64,000 nt of DNA from an uncultured Bacillota bacterium (GTDB lineage Bacteria; Bacillota; Clostridia; Lachnospirales; Lachnospiraceae): assembly GCA_949291945.1 (NCBI GenBank), contig CASEXH010000015.1, positions 1-64,000 on the forward strand. Direction: 5' to 3'. This document shows positions 18,933 through 27,878 of the stretch, one piece after another. Position 1 is the first letter of the stretch; every line of letters starts with the position of its first letter. A program made the translations under genes and the position numbers. The notes beneath the pieces are model-generated. The model ran no database searches. It was not told where the DNA came from and worked only from the letters and a program-made list of their open reading frames with translations.

Positions 18933-20078
18933 TTATTTCCAGATTCTGTAATTCCCGCTTAATGCCAGCCATGCAAATATATATAGGAAATTATCATAAT
19001 AACGCCGGCTCCCTTTTCTAAGCGGGGTATTCCAAAATTTTTTTATACATTCGCCTGAATAAGGGCCGTCCGCTGCCAGAGAGGCCTGTGCATTTGCTGC
19101 AATAACAGCTACCGGATGTAGTGCCTTTTCCTTAAGTTTTGTCCCGTCTATAAGAAAAACTCCGTCCCAACTGTCTTTTTCTTTCACACAGTAAAATTCC
19201 TGCAGTCTTCCTGCGATTTCTTTCTGCCATGGATCTCGGTGAAACCAAAGTGCATCCAGGCCGATATTAGCCATAGTGCGGTATGCGTCACTATAATACC
19301 AGTCATGACGTCCAAACTGAACTTCTGTACCCGTATGGGGTGTGCCATCGTATTCTGCGTATTCCGCCGAGAGTCCTGTGTCCGGATTGCAGGCCAGATG
19401 GAGAAATACCCGGCTGTTTCCCGCTGCTTCCCGCCAAAATATTCTGTCTTTTTCATCTGCCCACAAAGCAAACAATTCATAGAAATGGGGTAGATGATAA
19501 GAAGGGTCTGTAAATTCCACACCGGGAATAAACTTAATCAGCTTGTTGTCCCGGTTCCACATAGGCTCACCAGAATGTCCCGGTTCTCCCTTATGGATAC
19601 ATTCCCGAAGTATTTTCCTGGCTTCCCCGCTGTAATCAAAAATCCCTTCCCTGTCGCCCCACCGATGAGCAGCAAAAAAAAGAGCCATTGCAAAAAATTC
19701 TTCCCCATCTGGCGCCGGACCATCAGCATTAGGCGTTCCATCTGTACCGCAAGACCATATAAAATAATTTTTTCCTGGTCCTTCCTGTATCCGCATATAA
19801 GTGCATACCCATTTCCATAACCTGTCAAACTCTTTCTGTTTATTCATCTGAACACAGACCATCATGCCATAAGACATTCCTTCCGTACGCACATCATGAT
19901 TTCCTGTGTCCTCCAGGTATCCCATATCAGATCCTGATTCATGATAGAACCTTTCGTCATCTGGCCCATAAAATATTGTTTGGAAGATTTTCTCAAGGCG
20001 GCTGTCGATCTCCTGCCTGTCATATCCCTGTTCTTCAAAAAAATTCCGATATTTTCCTGTATAAAATGCTCCTTCCAC
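18933..20078 (-). CDS. GH8 reducing-end xylose-releasing exo-oligoxylanase (Rex type)
   Basis: A 381-aa cytoplasmic enzyme that removes single xylose units from the reducing end of xylo-oligosaccharides. GH8 marks: the general acid in VRTEGMSYGMM (E66), the TPNADGPAPDGEEFFAMAL segment (Asp119/Asp124 region) and a late GRHDWYYSDAYRTMANIG segment that should hold the catalytic base. GTG at 20078 is taken as the start because AAAGGAG lies 10 nt upstream and no ATG fits. It follows the permeases in the same operon. There is no signal peptide. The exact bond preference is inferred from similarity to Rex enzymes. Confidence 0.88.
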   Translation of the reverse strand: MEGAFYTGKYRNFFEEQGYDRQEIDSRLEKIFQTIFYGPDDERFYHESGSDMGYLEDTGNHDVRTEGMSYGMMVCVQMNKQKEFDRLWKWVCTYMRIQEGPGKNYFIWSCGTDGTPNADGPAPDGEEFFAMALFFAAHRWGDREGIFDYSGEARKILRECIHKGEPGHSGEPMWNRDNKLIKFIPGVEFTDPSYHLPHFYELFALWADEKDRIFWREAAGNSRVFLHLACNPDTGLSAEYAEYDGTPHTGTEVQFGRHDWYYSDAYRTMANIGLDALWFHRDPWQKEIAGRLQEFYCVKEKDSWDGVFLIDGTKLKEKALHPVAVIAANAQASLAADGPYSGECIKKFWNTPLRKGSRRYYDNFLYIFAWLALSGNYRIWK

Positions 20079-20215
20079 TTTTCTTTATCTCCTTTCTGTT
20101 TTTCCGGATACTCCTCCTGATCCAGAGTAATATAAAACTGCCGCATTAAGCATGACAAAGAATCTGTCTGTTCTCAATATCAGCTTAACGCAGCAGTTTA
20201 TTATAGACTTACTGC

Positions 20216-21124
20216 TTATTCTTTTACCCCGCCAATAGTCAGGCCTGTCACAAAATATCTCTGAAGGAATGGATACAGACAGATAATTGGCAGCATAGTC
20301 AGAATCGTTGCTGCCGCACGGACTGATGTAGGCGTAACACTTCCAATAGCATTTTTCATTGCCTCAGCAGAACTTCCCTGGTTTGTCACAGAAGACAGCA
20401 GTTTCATCAGTTCATACTGAAGGGTTGTAAATTCAGGGCTCATACGGTTGTACAGCATGGCATCGAACCAGGAGTTCCACTGTCCTACCGCCACAAACAG
20501 GGCTACTGTAGCATATACCGGTTTACACAGCGGAGATATGATCTTCAGAAAAATCGTCATATATCCCGCACCGTCCAGCTGGGCAGATTCCTCCAGACTG
20601 TCTGGGATCCCTGCCATATAAGTACGGATAACCAGCATGTTAAAAGCACTTACCATTCCTGGGATCACATAAACCCAAAAACTATTGGTAAGTCCCAGAT
20701 TCTTATACAGCAAGAATACCGGAATCATACCGCCGTTCACATACATGGTGATAACCCAGAACAGAGATAAAGATCGTTTAAATAGGAAGCGCTTTCTACT
20801 GACAATAAAGGCCAGAATTGCATTTGCAAACAATGCTGTAACCGTTCCGAATATGGTTCGCAGTACCGTTATATAAGCGCCGGTAAGCAGATTATTTTTC
20901 TGAAGAACTGTAGTATAGTTCTTCAGTGTAAATTTTCTCGGCAGCAGATAGATGCCTCCCCGGAGAGCATCTGTACCATCATTCAGGGAAATAGCCAATG
21001 TATTCAGCACTGGATATAAGGTAATGACCACAAATGCGATCATAAACAGCGTATTTAATACAACAAAAATCTTATCTGGCACAGATTTCTGGGCTTTCGA
21101 TTTTTTCTGTTTTACTTCTTTCAT
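20216..21124 (-). CDS. carbohydrate ABC transporter permease (LplC-like)
   Basis: A 302-aa polytopic subunit of the xylo-oligosaccharide importer. A basic N-terminus precedes the first helix, and the EAA loop reads LEESAQLDGAGYMTIFLKI. The C-terminus TIGGVKE is the family's usual ending. ATG 21124 is chosen because AGGAGG is 8 nt upstream; a GTG three codons earlier directly abuts that site. It lies 12 nt after its partner permease gene and 137 nt before GH8. Confidence 0.9.
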   Translation of the reverse strand: MKEVKQKKSKAQKSVPDKIFVVLNTLFMIAFVVITLYPVLNTLAISLNDGTDALRGGIYLLPRKFTLKNYTTVLQKNNLLTGAYITVLRTIFGTVTALFANAILAFIVSRKRFLFKRSLSLFWVITMYVNGGMIPVFLLYKNLGLTNSFWVYVIPGMVSAFNMLVIRTYMAGIPDSLEESAQLDGAGYMTIFLKIISPLCKPVYATVALFVAVGQWNSWFDAMLYNRMSPEFTTLQYELMKLLSSVTNQGSSAEAMKNAIGSVTPTSVRAAATILTMLPIICLYPFLQRYFVTGLTIGGVKE

Positions 21125-21136
21125 TTTCGGCACCTC

Positions 21137-22096
21137 CTAAAACAGCCTCTCTTCGCCATTACGCTTCGCAATCTGATTAGCAATGACGATCAGAACAATA
21201 CTTACAAAGCTCTTGAAAATACCTGCGGCAGTACCGATCGCATAATCTCCCTGACTGATGCCCCATTTCAGCACATAAATGTCAATCGTCTGGGATACAC
21301 TCTGTACCAAACCATTTCCAAGCAGATACTGGATCTCGAAGCCCGCATTTAATACATTTCCCACATTCATAAGAAGCAGGATAATGATTGTAGGCTTAAT
21401 ACCCGGTAAAGTTACATGTTTAATCTTGGCCCAGCGGCCGGCACCGTCCATACTGGCCGCTTCATAGAGAGATGGATCAATAGATGTGATAGCCGCCAGA
21501 TAAATAATCGCATTCCAGCCAGTCTCTTTCCACACATTGGCAAACGCTACAATAGGCCAGAAATATTTTGTATGAGCAAAGAAATTTATGGGTTCATCAA
21601 TCAGATGCAATCCTACCAAGAGTTCATTAATAATACCAGATCCTGACAGCGCATCATGCAGAATACCTGTTACAATGATCCAGGAAAGGAAATGGGGTAA
21701 GTAGGAAATTGTCTGAACGACTTTCTTACCTCCTTTTGACTGTACCTCGTTTAAAAGAATAGCAAATACAATCGCCATGATAAAGGTTGCCGCCAGGTTG
21801 ATCACACCCATTGCCAGAGTATTTCTGATAACCCGGACAAAGGTCACATCAGAAAACAGCTGTTTAAAATTTGCAAGTCCCACAAAAGCGGAGTGGAATA
21901 GCCCGTCCTTAGGTTTGTAATCCTCAAAGGCCATCACCCAGCCGCCCAGTGGAAGGTAATAAAAAATAATCCCATAGATCACGATGATCAATGCCCAGAA
22001 GATCAGAACCTTCTGCCTCTTGATCTCCTTCCATGTAATCTTCGGTGTCGGTTCCGCTACATTTTCTCTTCTTCTCCTTTTCGCCATAGAAGCCAT
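21137..22096 (-). CDS. carbohydrate ABC transporter permease (LplB-like)
   Basis: A 319-aa permease, partner of the following gene. A charged cytoplasmic N-terminus rich in Arg precedes about six helices. The EAA loop is LYEAASMDGAGRWAKIKHV. AAGGAG is 8 nt before the ATG. The binding-protein gene ends 84 nt upstream. It should pair with the next permease and use a shared ATPase encoded elsewhere. Confidence 0.9.
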   Translation of the reverse strand: MASMAKRRRRENVAEPTPKITWKEIKRQKVLIFWALIIVIYGIIFYYLPLGGWVMAFEDYKPKDGLFHSAFVGLANFKQLFSDVTFVRVIRNTLAMGVINLAATFIMAIVFAILLNEVQSKGGKKVVQTISYLPHFLSWIIVTGILHDALSGSGIINELLVGLHLIDEPINFFAHTKYFWPIVAFANVWKETGWNAIIYLAAITSIDPSLYEAASMDGAGRWAKIKHVTLPGIKPTIIILLLMNVGNVLNAGFEIQYLLGNGLVQSVSQTIDIYVLKWGISQGDYAIGTAAGIFKSFVSIVLIVIANQIAKRNGEERLF

Positions 22097-22180
22097 AATC
22101 TCACTCCTTTTCTATAAAACAGGCAGATGCCCTGTTTTTCTTTCTCTGACATCTGCCCATTTCTTTCAGAATTTTACACT

Positions 22181-23851
22181 TTACTGATACTTCGCAGCCT
22201 CTTCCATTCTTCTGTCTAATTCCTCCTGCATCTCATCTAAGAATGCCTGGGGATCACAGCTTTCATATGCCTCCATATATTCATCCCAGGCTGCATCAAA
22301 ATCTTCTGCCATAACAACTTTTGGAAGATATTCATGCTTGATTTCTCCCATTTTTGTCAGCGCCATACCTCCAGGAGTACTGGTAGTCATATTATTGGAA
22401 TAAGAATACATCGGATACCATGGGCCCGGTGCCTCGCTGGTCCCCAGCATATCCACGTAGGTTTCTGCGCCATAGGCTTCAAAGCATTTTTTTACATCAT
22501 CGCTTAATCCATCGAAAAATTCTGTAGGCTGATACTGTGGCTGCATAGCGTTAATACCGTCCCTGCTGGTTCCTGCATACTGTGGAAAATAGGAATATGT
22601 ACACAGGTGCGATGCCTTATAAGCAGTATCAGATGCCTCAAGTCTCTGTTCTTCTGTCCGGTAGAAAAGTCCGTTTTCATCTACCTCGTAATCTTCTCCT
22701 TCTACACCCCAGTAACGCAGATCATGAACCTCCTGGCTCAGAAGGTCGTTAATAAACTGAAGGGCACCCTCCACATCCTCACAGCTTGTTGTGATTGCAA
22801 GACCGCTGGCCTCATTCAACACACTGCCGGAGCAGTGCCACTTATTCTGGATCCCTTCCTCAATAGTGATTGGAAGAGGAACATAATCGCAGCCCTGCTC
22901 GTCCAGTCCCTGCTGCTTTAAGGAATCATTTACATTATAGGCAAAGTTCCACCACTGGTCGATCATGCCCAGTACACGTCCTGTGGAAAGTTTTGCGATA
23001 TACTCATCATAGGTCTGTGTAAAGGATTCCGGATCTACAATGCCTTTATGATATTCTTCATTCAGCTTCTGGAAGTATTTCACTGCCGTAGGTGTCGTAT
23101 TATAATCGATCACCTTTAATTCCTCAGGATCTACGATAACTGATCCGTCATTTGGATAACCGTCCAGGAACTGAGGTGCATTCTCCAGACAGAAATATCT
23201 CCAGTCCTCACAAAGTATGGTATATGGAATATTCTCAGTACCATCTTCCATGGTCGGATTTGCTTCCTGATAGGCTTCGATCAGATCAAAATACTGATCC
23301 ATAGTCTTTACTTCCGGATAGCCAGCCCACTCCAGGACTCTGGTCTGGATCCAGAACGCTTCGTCATTATGAGTCGTCGCCTTTTCCTCTCCGTAAATGT
23401 TCTGGAACTGATTGATCCAATAAATATGCCCGTCCTCCTGACGAAGCTTATCCCATTCCTGATCAGTCAAGTATTCCTTGATATTCGGATAATCGTCAAT
23501 ATAATCATCTAAAGCTACCAATGCGCCTGCATCATATAGCTGTGCCATACCGTCTCCACCGTCAATAAAATCCGGATATTCTCCCCCGGCGATCATAGTT
23601 CCCACAGCCTCTTCTGCCGTCTGTCCGGTCAGCCAGGTTTCCTTGCACTTTGCACCAGTAATTTCTGCAATTTTCTGTTGAATCTCATTGTCATCATTTA
23701 TCTCCGTTCCGGGAACTGCAAAAAAGGCTGTAAATTCTTTTACTCCTCCCTCCTCAGAACTGCCCTCTTTGTCCCCGCCGCCACAGCCAGCTAAAAGCGT
23801 GGAGAGCATTGCAACTCCCATAAGAGCTGCCAGCATCTGCTTTTTCTTCAT
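22181..23851 (-). CDS. sugar ABC transporter substrate-binding lipoprotein, xylan locus
   Basis: A 556-aa extracellular lipoprotein with a signal peptide MKKKQMLAALMGVAMLSTLL, lipobox LAGC at about residues 20-23 and a Gly/Ser/Glu linker. Its size and aromatic-rich body match LplA-type oligosaccharide-binding proteins. It is the first gene of the importer operon and has AAGGAGG 8 nt upstream. The two-component pair ends just upstream at a terminator, the usual YesMN-importer layout. Xylo-oligosaccharide as ligand is inferred from the GH8, GH10 and esterase genes. Confidence 0.88.
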   Translation of the reverse strand: MKKKQMLAALMGVAMLSTLLAGCGGGDKEGSSEEGGVKEFTAFFAVPGTEINDDNEIQQKIAEITGAKCKETWLTGQTAEEAVGTMIAGGEYPDFIDGGDGMAQLYDAGALVALDDYIDDYPNIKEYLTDQEWDKLRQEDGHIYWINQFQNIYGEEKATTHNDEAFWIQTRVLEWAGYPEVKTMDQYFDLIEAYQEANPTMEDGTENIPYTILCEDWRYFCLENAPQFLDGYPNDGSVIVDPEELKVIDYNTTPTAVKYFQKLNEEYHKGIVDPESFTQTYDEYIAKLSTGRVLGMIDQWWNFAYNVNDSLKQQGLDEQGCDYVPLPITIEEGIQNKWHCSGSVLNEASGLAITTSCEDVEGALQFINDLLSQEVHDLRYWGVEGEDYEVDENGLFYRTEEQRLEASDTAYKASHLCTYSYFPQYAGTSRDGINAMQPQYQPTEFFDGLSDDVKKCFEAYGAETYVDMLGTSEAPGPWYPMYSYSNNMTTSTPGGMALTKMGEIKHEYLPKVVMAEDFDAAWDEYMEAYESCDPQAFLDEMQEELDRRMEEAAKYQ

Positions 23852-23924
23852 CTCGCTTCCTCCTTCAATTTTGATATTATTATTCTATCTATTTCTTCTT
23901 TTTGTTACAACCTGACAAAAATAG

Positions 23925-23977
23925 AAAAAAGACAGGACAAAGTTTAGTTCTTTTTCCAAACCATATCCTGTCTTTTA
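23925..23977 (-). terminator. terminator after the YesMN two-component operon
   Basis: GACAGGA and TCCTGTC (plus adjoining A/T pairs) form the outer stem with an inner GTTT/AAAC pairing. On the minus strand it is followed by TTTTTTC. It separates regulator transcription from the importer operon, so the latter needs its own promoter between 23852 and 23925. Confidence 0.75.
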
Positions 23978-23988
23978 TCTCTTGTTGA

Positions 23989-25578
23989 TTATGCATGATT
24001 CCGATTTTTTTTCCTATAACTTGTAGGTGTACAGCCTTTTATAGAAATAAAACGGTTAATAAAATAATCCAGATCCCGGTATCCCACCTGTTCTGCTACT
24101 GCATAAATCTTGTTATCCGTCCGCAGAAGATATTCTGCCGCTTTTTCAATCCGGTAATTGTTCAGATATTCTTTAAATGGAATCCCGTATTGCTTTCGAA
24201 ACATCTGGCCTAGATAGGCGCTATTTACATAATATTTTTTACTCAATTCCTTTAAGGTAATATTCTCGTGATAATTCTCCCGGATTTCTTTCTCAACTTT
24301 CGCCAGCACACTTCCAGGTGTATTTTTTCGGAGTTCACAAAGATAATCTGCATATTCCAGCATAAAGGTTTCAAAATTTTCCCGGCTTCCCCGAACCATT
24401 CTGGTATCAAAAGCATTCTCCCTAATATAAGAAATAATCTCGTTTTGATCTACACTGTCATCCTGGGCCAGTCCCAAATGGGTCAGCCGTACAAGGAGAT
24501 AATTCATATTGATACGTATCATTCCCGGTTCCATATCTGCACCGTTTATTTCATAGAAGACCCGCTCTACAATACTCTTTATTTTATCCCGGTGGTTTTC
24601 TTCTACTGCTTTCAGCAATTCTTCTATGATCTCTTCACTTATGATCTTGCCGCTTTCCTCTGTTTTTCTTTCTGAATAATACCGGATACGCTCAGATGCA
24701 TCAAAATTCTGAAAGCTGAGAGCCATGATCGCTGTATGAAAAGAACGGTAAATGTCTTCTACTTTTTCTACCTTATCACCTACATAAGCTGTGACCGATA
24801 TCTCAATACCATCTCTCACATTATCCAGAAGTGTTCTCAGGAATCTCTCTTCTGTCATATTTGCTTTTTCGGCTAAATGTACATCATAGAGTATCCCAAT
24901 ATCAAACCACTCTTCTCTTCCTGCCAGATCCATAAAAACAAAATAGCCGTCTGCATCTCCCAGGTATTGTCTGCATCTGGCATAAACAGCTTTCTGCGCA
25001 CACCTGATGGTCTGCGGTTCCATAATCTTTTCTCCGCTTTCCAATGCCAGGCAGACATAGCGAAGCCCTTCAGGCGCTTCTACTTTCTGGGATATGTACT
25101 CTACGGCTTCCCTGTCTCCCCTTCCCAATAAAATGGACTGCATATACCGTGCAAAATATGCCTGTTTCATTTTTTCTTCCTGAGATCTCTCATTCTCTCT
25201 TTTGTTATACAGCTGGTTCACCCTCTCCAGAAGTTCCGAAAGCTGTTCTTTCTGCACCGGCTTTAAAATATAATCTGTACATTTATATTTGATTGCCTGC
25301 TGAGCATAGGAAAACTCTCCATAGCCGCTGACGATCACAAAAAATGCCTCCGACACACTCTCTTCTCTGATTTTTTTCAAAAGCGTGATACCATCCATCA
25401 CCGGCATCTTAACATCTGCCAGGATCAGATCTACTTCATTGGTTTTCAGAAAATCCAGAGCTTCTTTTCCATTATAAACCATTCCTGCAATTTCATATCC
25501 CCACTTTTCCCAGTCTATCAGCACAGAAAGCCCCTGTGCGATAAAAGGCTCATCATCTACTAACAGTACCTTCAGCAT
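23989..25578 (-). CDS. response regulator with AraC output domain (YesN-like)
   Basis: A 529-aa cytoplasmic transcription factor. The N-terminal receiver domain has the acidic pair VDDE, phosphoacceptor D55 (LILADVKMP), the Thr/Ser switch (VIVSGYGEF) and the conserved Lys (ILKPVQ). The middle region of about 250 residues is variable, as usual in YesN proteins. The C-terminus carries two AraC helix-turn-helix motifs (ITLKELSKKYYVNSAYLGQMF and IYAVAEQVGYRDLDYFINRF). Its start overlaps the kinase gene's end by 26 nt. Expected target: the adjacent importer-GH8 operon. Confidence 0.93.
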   Translation of the reverse strand: MLKVLLVDDEPFIAQGLSVLIDWEKWGYEIAGMVYNGKEALDFLKTNEVDLILADVKMPVMDGITLLKKIREESVSEAFFVIVSGYGEFSYAQQAIKYKCTDYILKPVQKEQLSELLERVNQLYNKRENERSQEEKMKQAYFARYMQSILLGRGDREAVEYISQKVEAPEGLRYVCLALESGEKIMEPQTIRCAQKAVYARCRQYLGDADGYFVFMDLAGREEWFDIGILYDVHLAEKANMTEERFLRTLLDNVRDGIEISVTAYVGDKVEKVEDIYRSFHTAIMALSFQNFDASERIRYYSERKTEESGKIISEEIIEELLKAVEENHRDKIKSIVERVFYEINGADMEPGMIRINMNYLLVRLTHLGLAQDDSVDQNEIISYIRENAFDTRMVRGSRENFETFMLEYADYLCELRKNTPGSVLAKVEKEIRENYHENITLKELSKKYYVNSAYLGQMFRKQYGIPFKEYLNNYRIEKAAEYLLRTDNKIYAVAEQVGYRDLDYFINRFISIKGCTPTSYRKKNRNHA

Positions 25579-27367
25579 CTTTATCCCCCTCCCTAAAATA
25601 TTTCACAGGCGCTGATATTGTCACAATGGTTCCCACCATTTTCTCGCTTTCCAGTGAAAAATGAATATTCCCATCTGTCTGCATCTTCAGCCTCAGGCAT
25701 GCGTTGATCACACCTACTCTTCCTTTTTCCCGAAGCATCTCAATATTTGCGTTTTCCATTCTCTCACGCAGATAATAGAGATAGGACTCCGGCATACCGC
25801 TTCCTGTATCTTCCACTTCCAAGTAAAGCTTTTCTTCCTGCCGATATGCTTTCACAAAAATCCAGCATTTCGCCGCCTTATCTTCAATCCCGTGTACACA
25901 GGAATTTTCTGCGAAAGTCACAAGAGAAAGTTTCGGAATTTTATAGCCTGCACATTCCTCCTGGATTTCTATGGAATAGGAAAGGCGGTCTCCAAAACGA
26001 TATTTCTGCAATCTCAGATAAGCTTCTACAAATTTCTTTTCTTCTCCTATAGTTACCATATCGGTTCCCCATTCTACATACTGCCGTTCCATCACTGCAA
26101 GCTGCTCGATCATATCTGCCGTCTCATACTCTTGTTTCAATACGCTGCGCATCCGGATATTCTCCAGTATGTTAAAAAGGAAATGAGGATTTATCTGTCC
26201 ATGGAGGGCCAGCAGTTCCGCTTTCTGTCTTGCAATATTCATCTCCTGCTGTTTCAGCCTGCTCTTATAGACTGTTTCAATCAGAGAATTCGTCTTTTGG
26301 GCCATAATATTGTAATTACGCATAAGAGAGGCGATTTCATCCGTTCCATGGATATTTTTAATCTCTTCCAGACGTCCTTCCACGCTGTAATTGAAAATCC
26401 GGCTCAGAAAACCGATACGTTCTACAAAATTTCTCCGAAGCGCATTCATAAAAATCCATGGAAACAATACATTGATCAGAAGCATCAGTACCAGGATCGG
26501 AAAGCTTTTAATCATAACCTCTCCCACACCGCTGCTGTAAGGCATCACATAGATAGTCAGTTCCTGTCCGTAAAACGCCATTCTTTCCGTATATTCCCCG
26601 CTTCTATACCCCACGCTGCTGATATAAGAATAATTCTGACTGCTGTTGCCCAATCCGGTATTGGATAGCAGAATCTGTCCCGTTTCGGAGCAGACGTACA
26701 CATCACCTCCATAATTCGCCATTGTCATTCCCTGGTTGATGGCATTATAATCCAGATCTATTCTCAGGAGTTTATTGTACTTATCCCGCTTATATCGATC
26801 CAGTTTCCGTACAAAAGACAGCTTTTTCACCGGACTTGGGTTGGTCGGCCCTGCATCCTCATAGTAAAAATACATCTGCATGTTCTGTCCGGAATCCATA
26901 AAATCCCGATACCATTTTTCCTCTTCCACAGATTCCATACGCCAGAAGCGTCCGCCGTTAACGATGGTATCGTTATCTGCATACATCCGGATGATGGAAT
27001 TGCTGGTTCCCAGCAAGCTGTCAAAAAGAGAGTCTTTCAGCAGTTCCTGATACTGATTATAATAATCCAGCGTCGATTGAAATTCTGTATTCAGAAACTC
27101 ATTGATATACTTGTTAAAGTAAATATTCTTGGAAAGCATGACTGTCTCCTCTGCAGCGCTGTTTAAACTATATTTCACAGCGCTGACGATGCCTCTGCTT
27201 GTTTCCTGTTTCGTATCATATTCTCTTTTGACGATCAATCCGATGATCACTGCATCCGTCAATACCAATGGAAGTATCATACAGTAAAAATACAGCAAAA
27301 ACAATTTTTTTTTGATCTTTAGATTGTTAAGGCGATCATCCAGCCAGTTTCGAAATCTTCCCGTCAT
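25553..27367 (-). CDS. sensor histidine kinase (YesM-like)
   Basis: A 604-aa membrane kinase sensing an extracellular sugar-related signal. TM1 is near residues 21-46 and TM2 near 286-310, with a Cache-like extracellular domain between. A HAMP linker (EGRLEEIKNIHGTDEIASLM) and coiled coil follow, then the His_kinase motif INPHFLFN (H395) and an HATPase domain with ENSCVHG and VEDTGSGMP. ATG 27367 is chosen because GAGGAG lies 7 nt upstream; earlier in-frame Met codons have no suitable site. It partners the overlapping response regulator gene. Confidence 0.92.
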   Translation of the reverse strand: MTGRFRNWLDDRLNNLKIKKKLFLLYFYCMILPLVLTDAVIIGLIVKREYDTKQETSRGIVSAVKYSLNSAAEETVMLSKNIYFNKYINEFLNTEFQSTLDYYNQYQELLKDSLFDSLLGTSNSIIRMYADNDTIVNGGRFWRMESVEEEKWYRDFMDSGQNMQMYFYYEDAGPTNPSPVKKLSFVRKLDRYKRDKYNKLLRIDLDYNAINQGMTMANYGGDVYVCSETGQILLSNTGLGNSSQNYSYISSVGYRSGEYTERMAFYGQELTIYVMPYSSGVGEVMIKSFPILVLMLLINVLFPWIFMNALRRNFVERIGFLSRIFNYSVEGRLEEIKNIHGTDEIASLMRNYNIMAQKTNSLIETVYKSRLKQQEMNIARQKAELLALHGQINPHFLFNILENIRMRSVLKQEYETADMIEQLAVMERQYVEWGTDMVTIGEEKKFVEAYLRLQKYRFGDRLSYSIEIQEECAGYKIPKLSLVTFAENSCVHGIEDKAAKCWIFVKAYRQEEKLYLEVEDTGSGMPESYLYYLRERMENANIEMLREKGRVGVINACLRLKMQTDGNIHFSLESEKMVGTIVTISAPVKYFREGDKDAEGTVSR

Positions 27368-27396
27368 GGTAGTTCTCCTCATCTGTCTTTTCCGTT

Positions 27397-27663
27397 TCAT
27401 CCTTCTCTTTTCAGGCAGATCACATTCCAAGGCATTTTTCCAGCTCTGCTTTTATACTGCCGTTTCCTTTCCATATCGAAGACCCGTTTCCATTTAAAAC
27501 AGCAAAACTGTCCATCTGTATTTGCGACCTTCAGGGCATCCCCCGAAGTATAAGTATCTTCCAGAAGTTCTTTAATCAGCAATGTCTTATCTACATAATA
27601 ATATCCCTGTTCTCTGATCTTTTCAAAATCATCTACGCCAATAGGCAAAGGTTTAAACTTCAT
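27397..27663 (-). pseudogene. remnant of AAA-ATPase-like / DUF1703-type protein
   Basis: From ATG 27663 about 38 residues match the N-terminus of the large AAA-ATPase-like proteins that end in a PD-(D/E)XK-like domain: LPIGVDDFEKIREQGYYYVD, then KTLLIKELLE. The expected continuation (FLSRPRRFGKSLL Walker A) is missing. The frame runs on through Cys/Lys/Arg-rich codons with no family resemblance, stopping at 27397. Intact relatives are around 500-570 aa and often occur in many copies per Lachnospiraceae genome. This appears to be a truncated, non-functional copy. Confidence 0.7.
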
Positions 27664-27765
27664 GCACTCACCTCTTTCCCCTAAGTATATCCCATAACCC
27701 ATTCCAATTCCAGCAAAATTTCCTCAAACCAGCCCTGACTCCACCTCACATTTTCTATACACGCA

Positions 27766-27860
27766 GAAAGCCCCCTGTGTTTTCTGCGAATTTGTCGAGC
27801 ATGGTTTGAGACCTCAGAATCAAACCAGCGCAGACTGAGCAAGAAAACACAGGGGGCTTC
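27766..27860 (-). repeat. core-in-stem repeat element, copy 1
   Basis: An 18-bp perfect inverted stem (27768-27785 with 27842-27859) encloses a 56-nt core (27786-27841). The core starts GCGAATTTGTCGAGCA and ends CAGCGCAGACTGAGCA on the plus strand, with a GGTTTGA/TCAAACC hairpin inside. The core is nearly identical to that at 49409-49465 although the arms are unrelated. It lies 19 bp past the stop codon of the minus-strand ABC transporter gene, in the position of a terminator. Confidence 0.88.
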
Positions 27861-27878
27861 CATCCCGTCTATAAATAA

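Noticed and set aside
27397-27702. A 101-aa gene in full
   Set aside because: Only the first part from 27663 resembles a known family. The rest shows no family pattern, so it is listed as a remnant.
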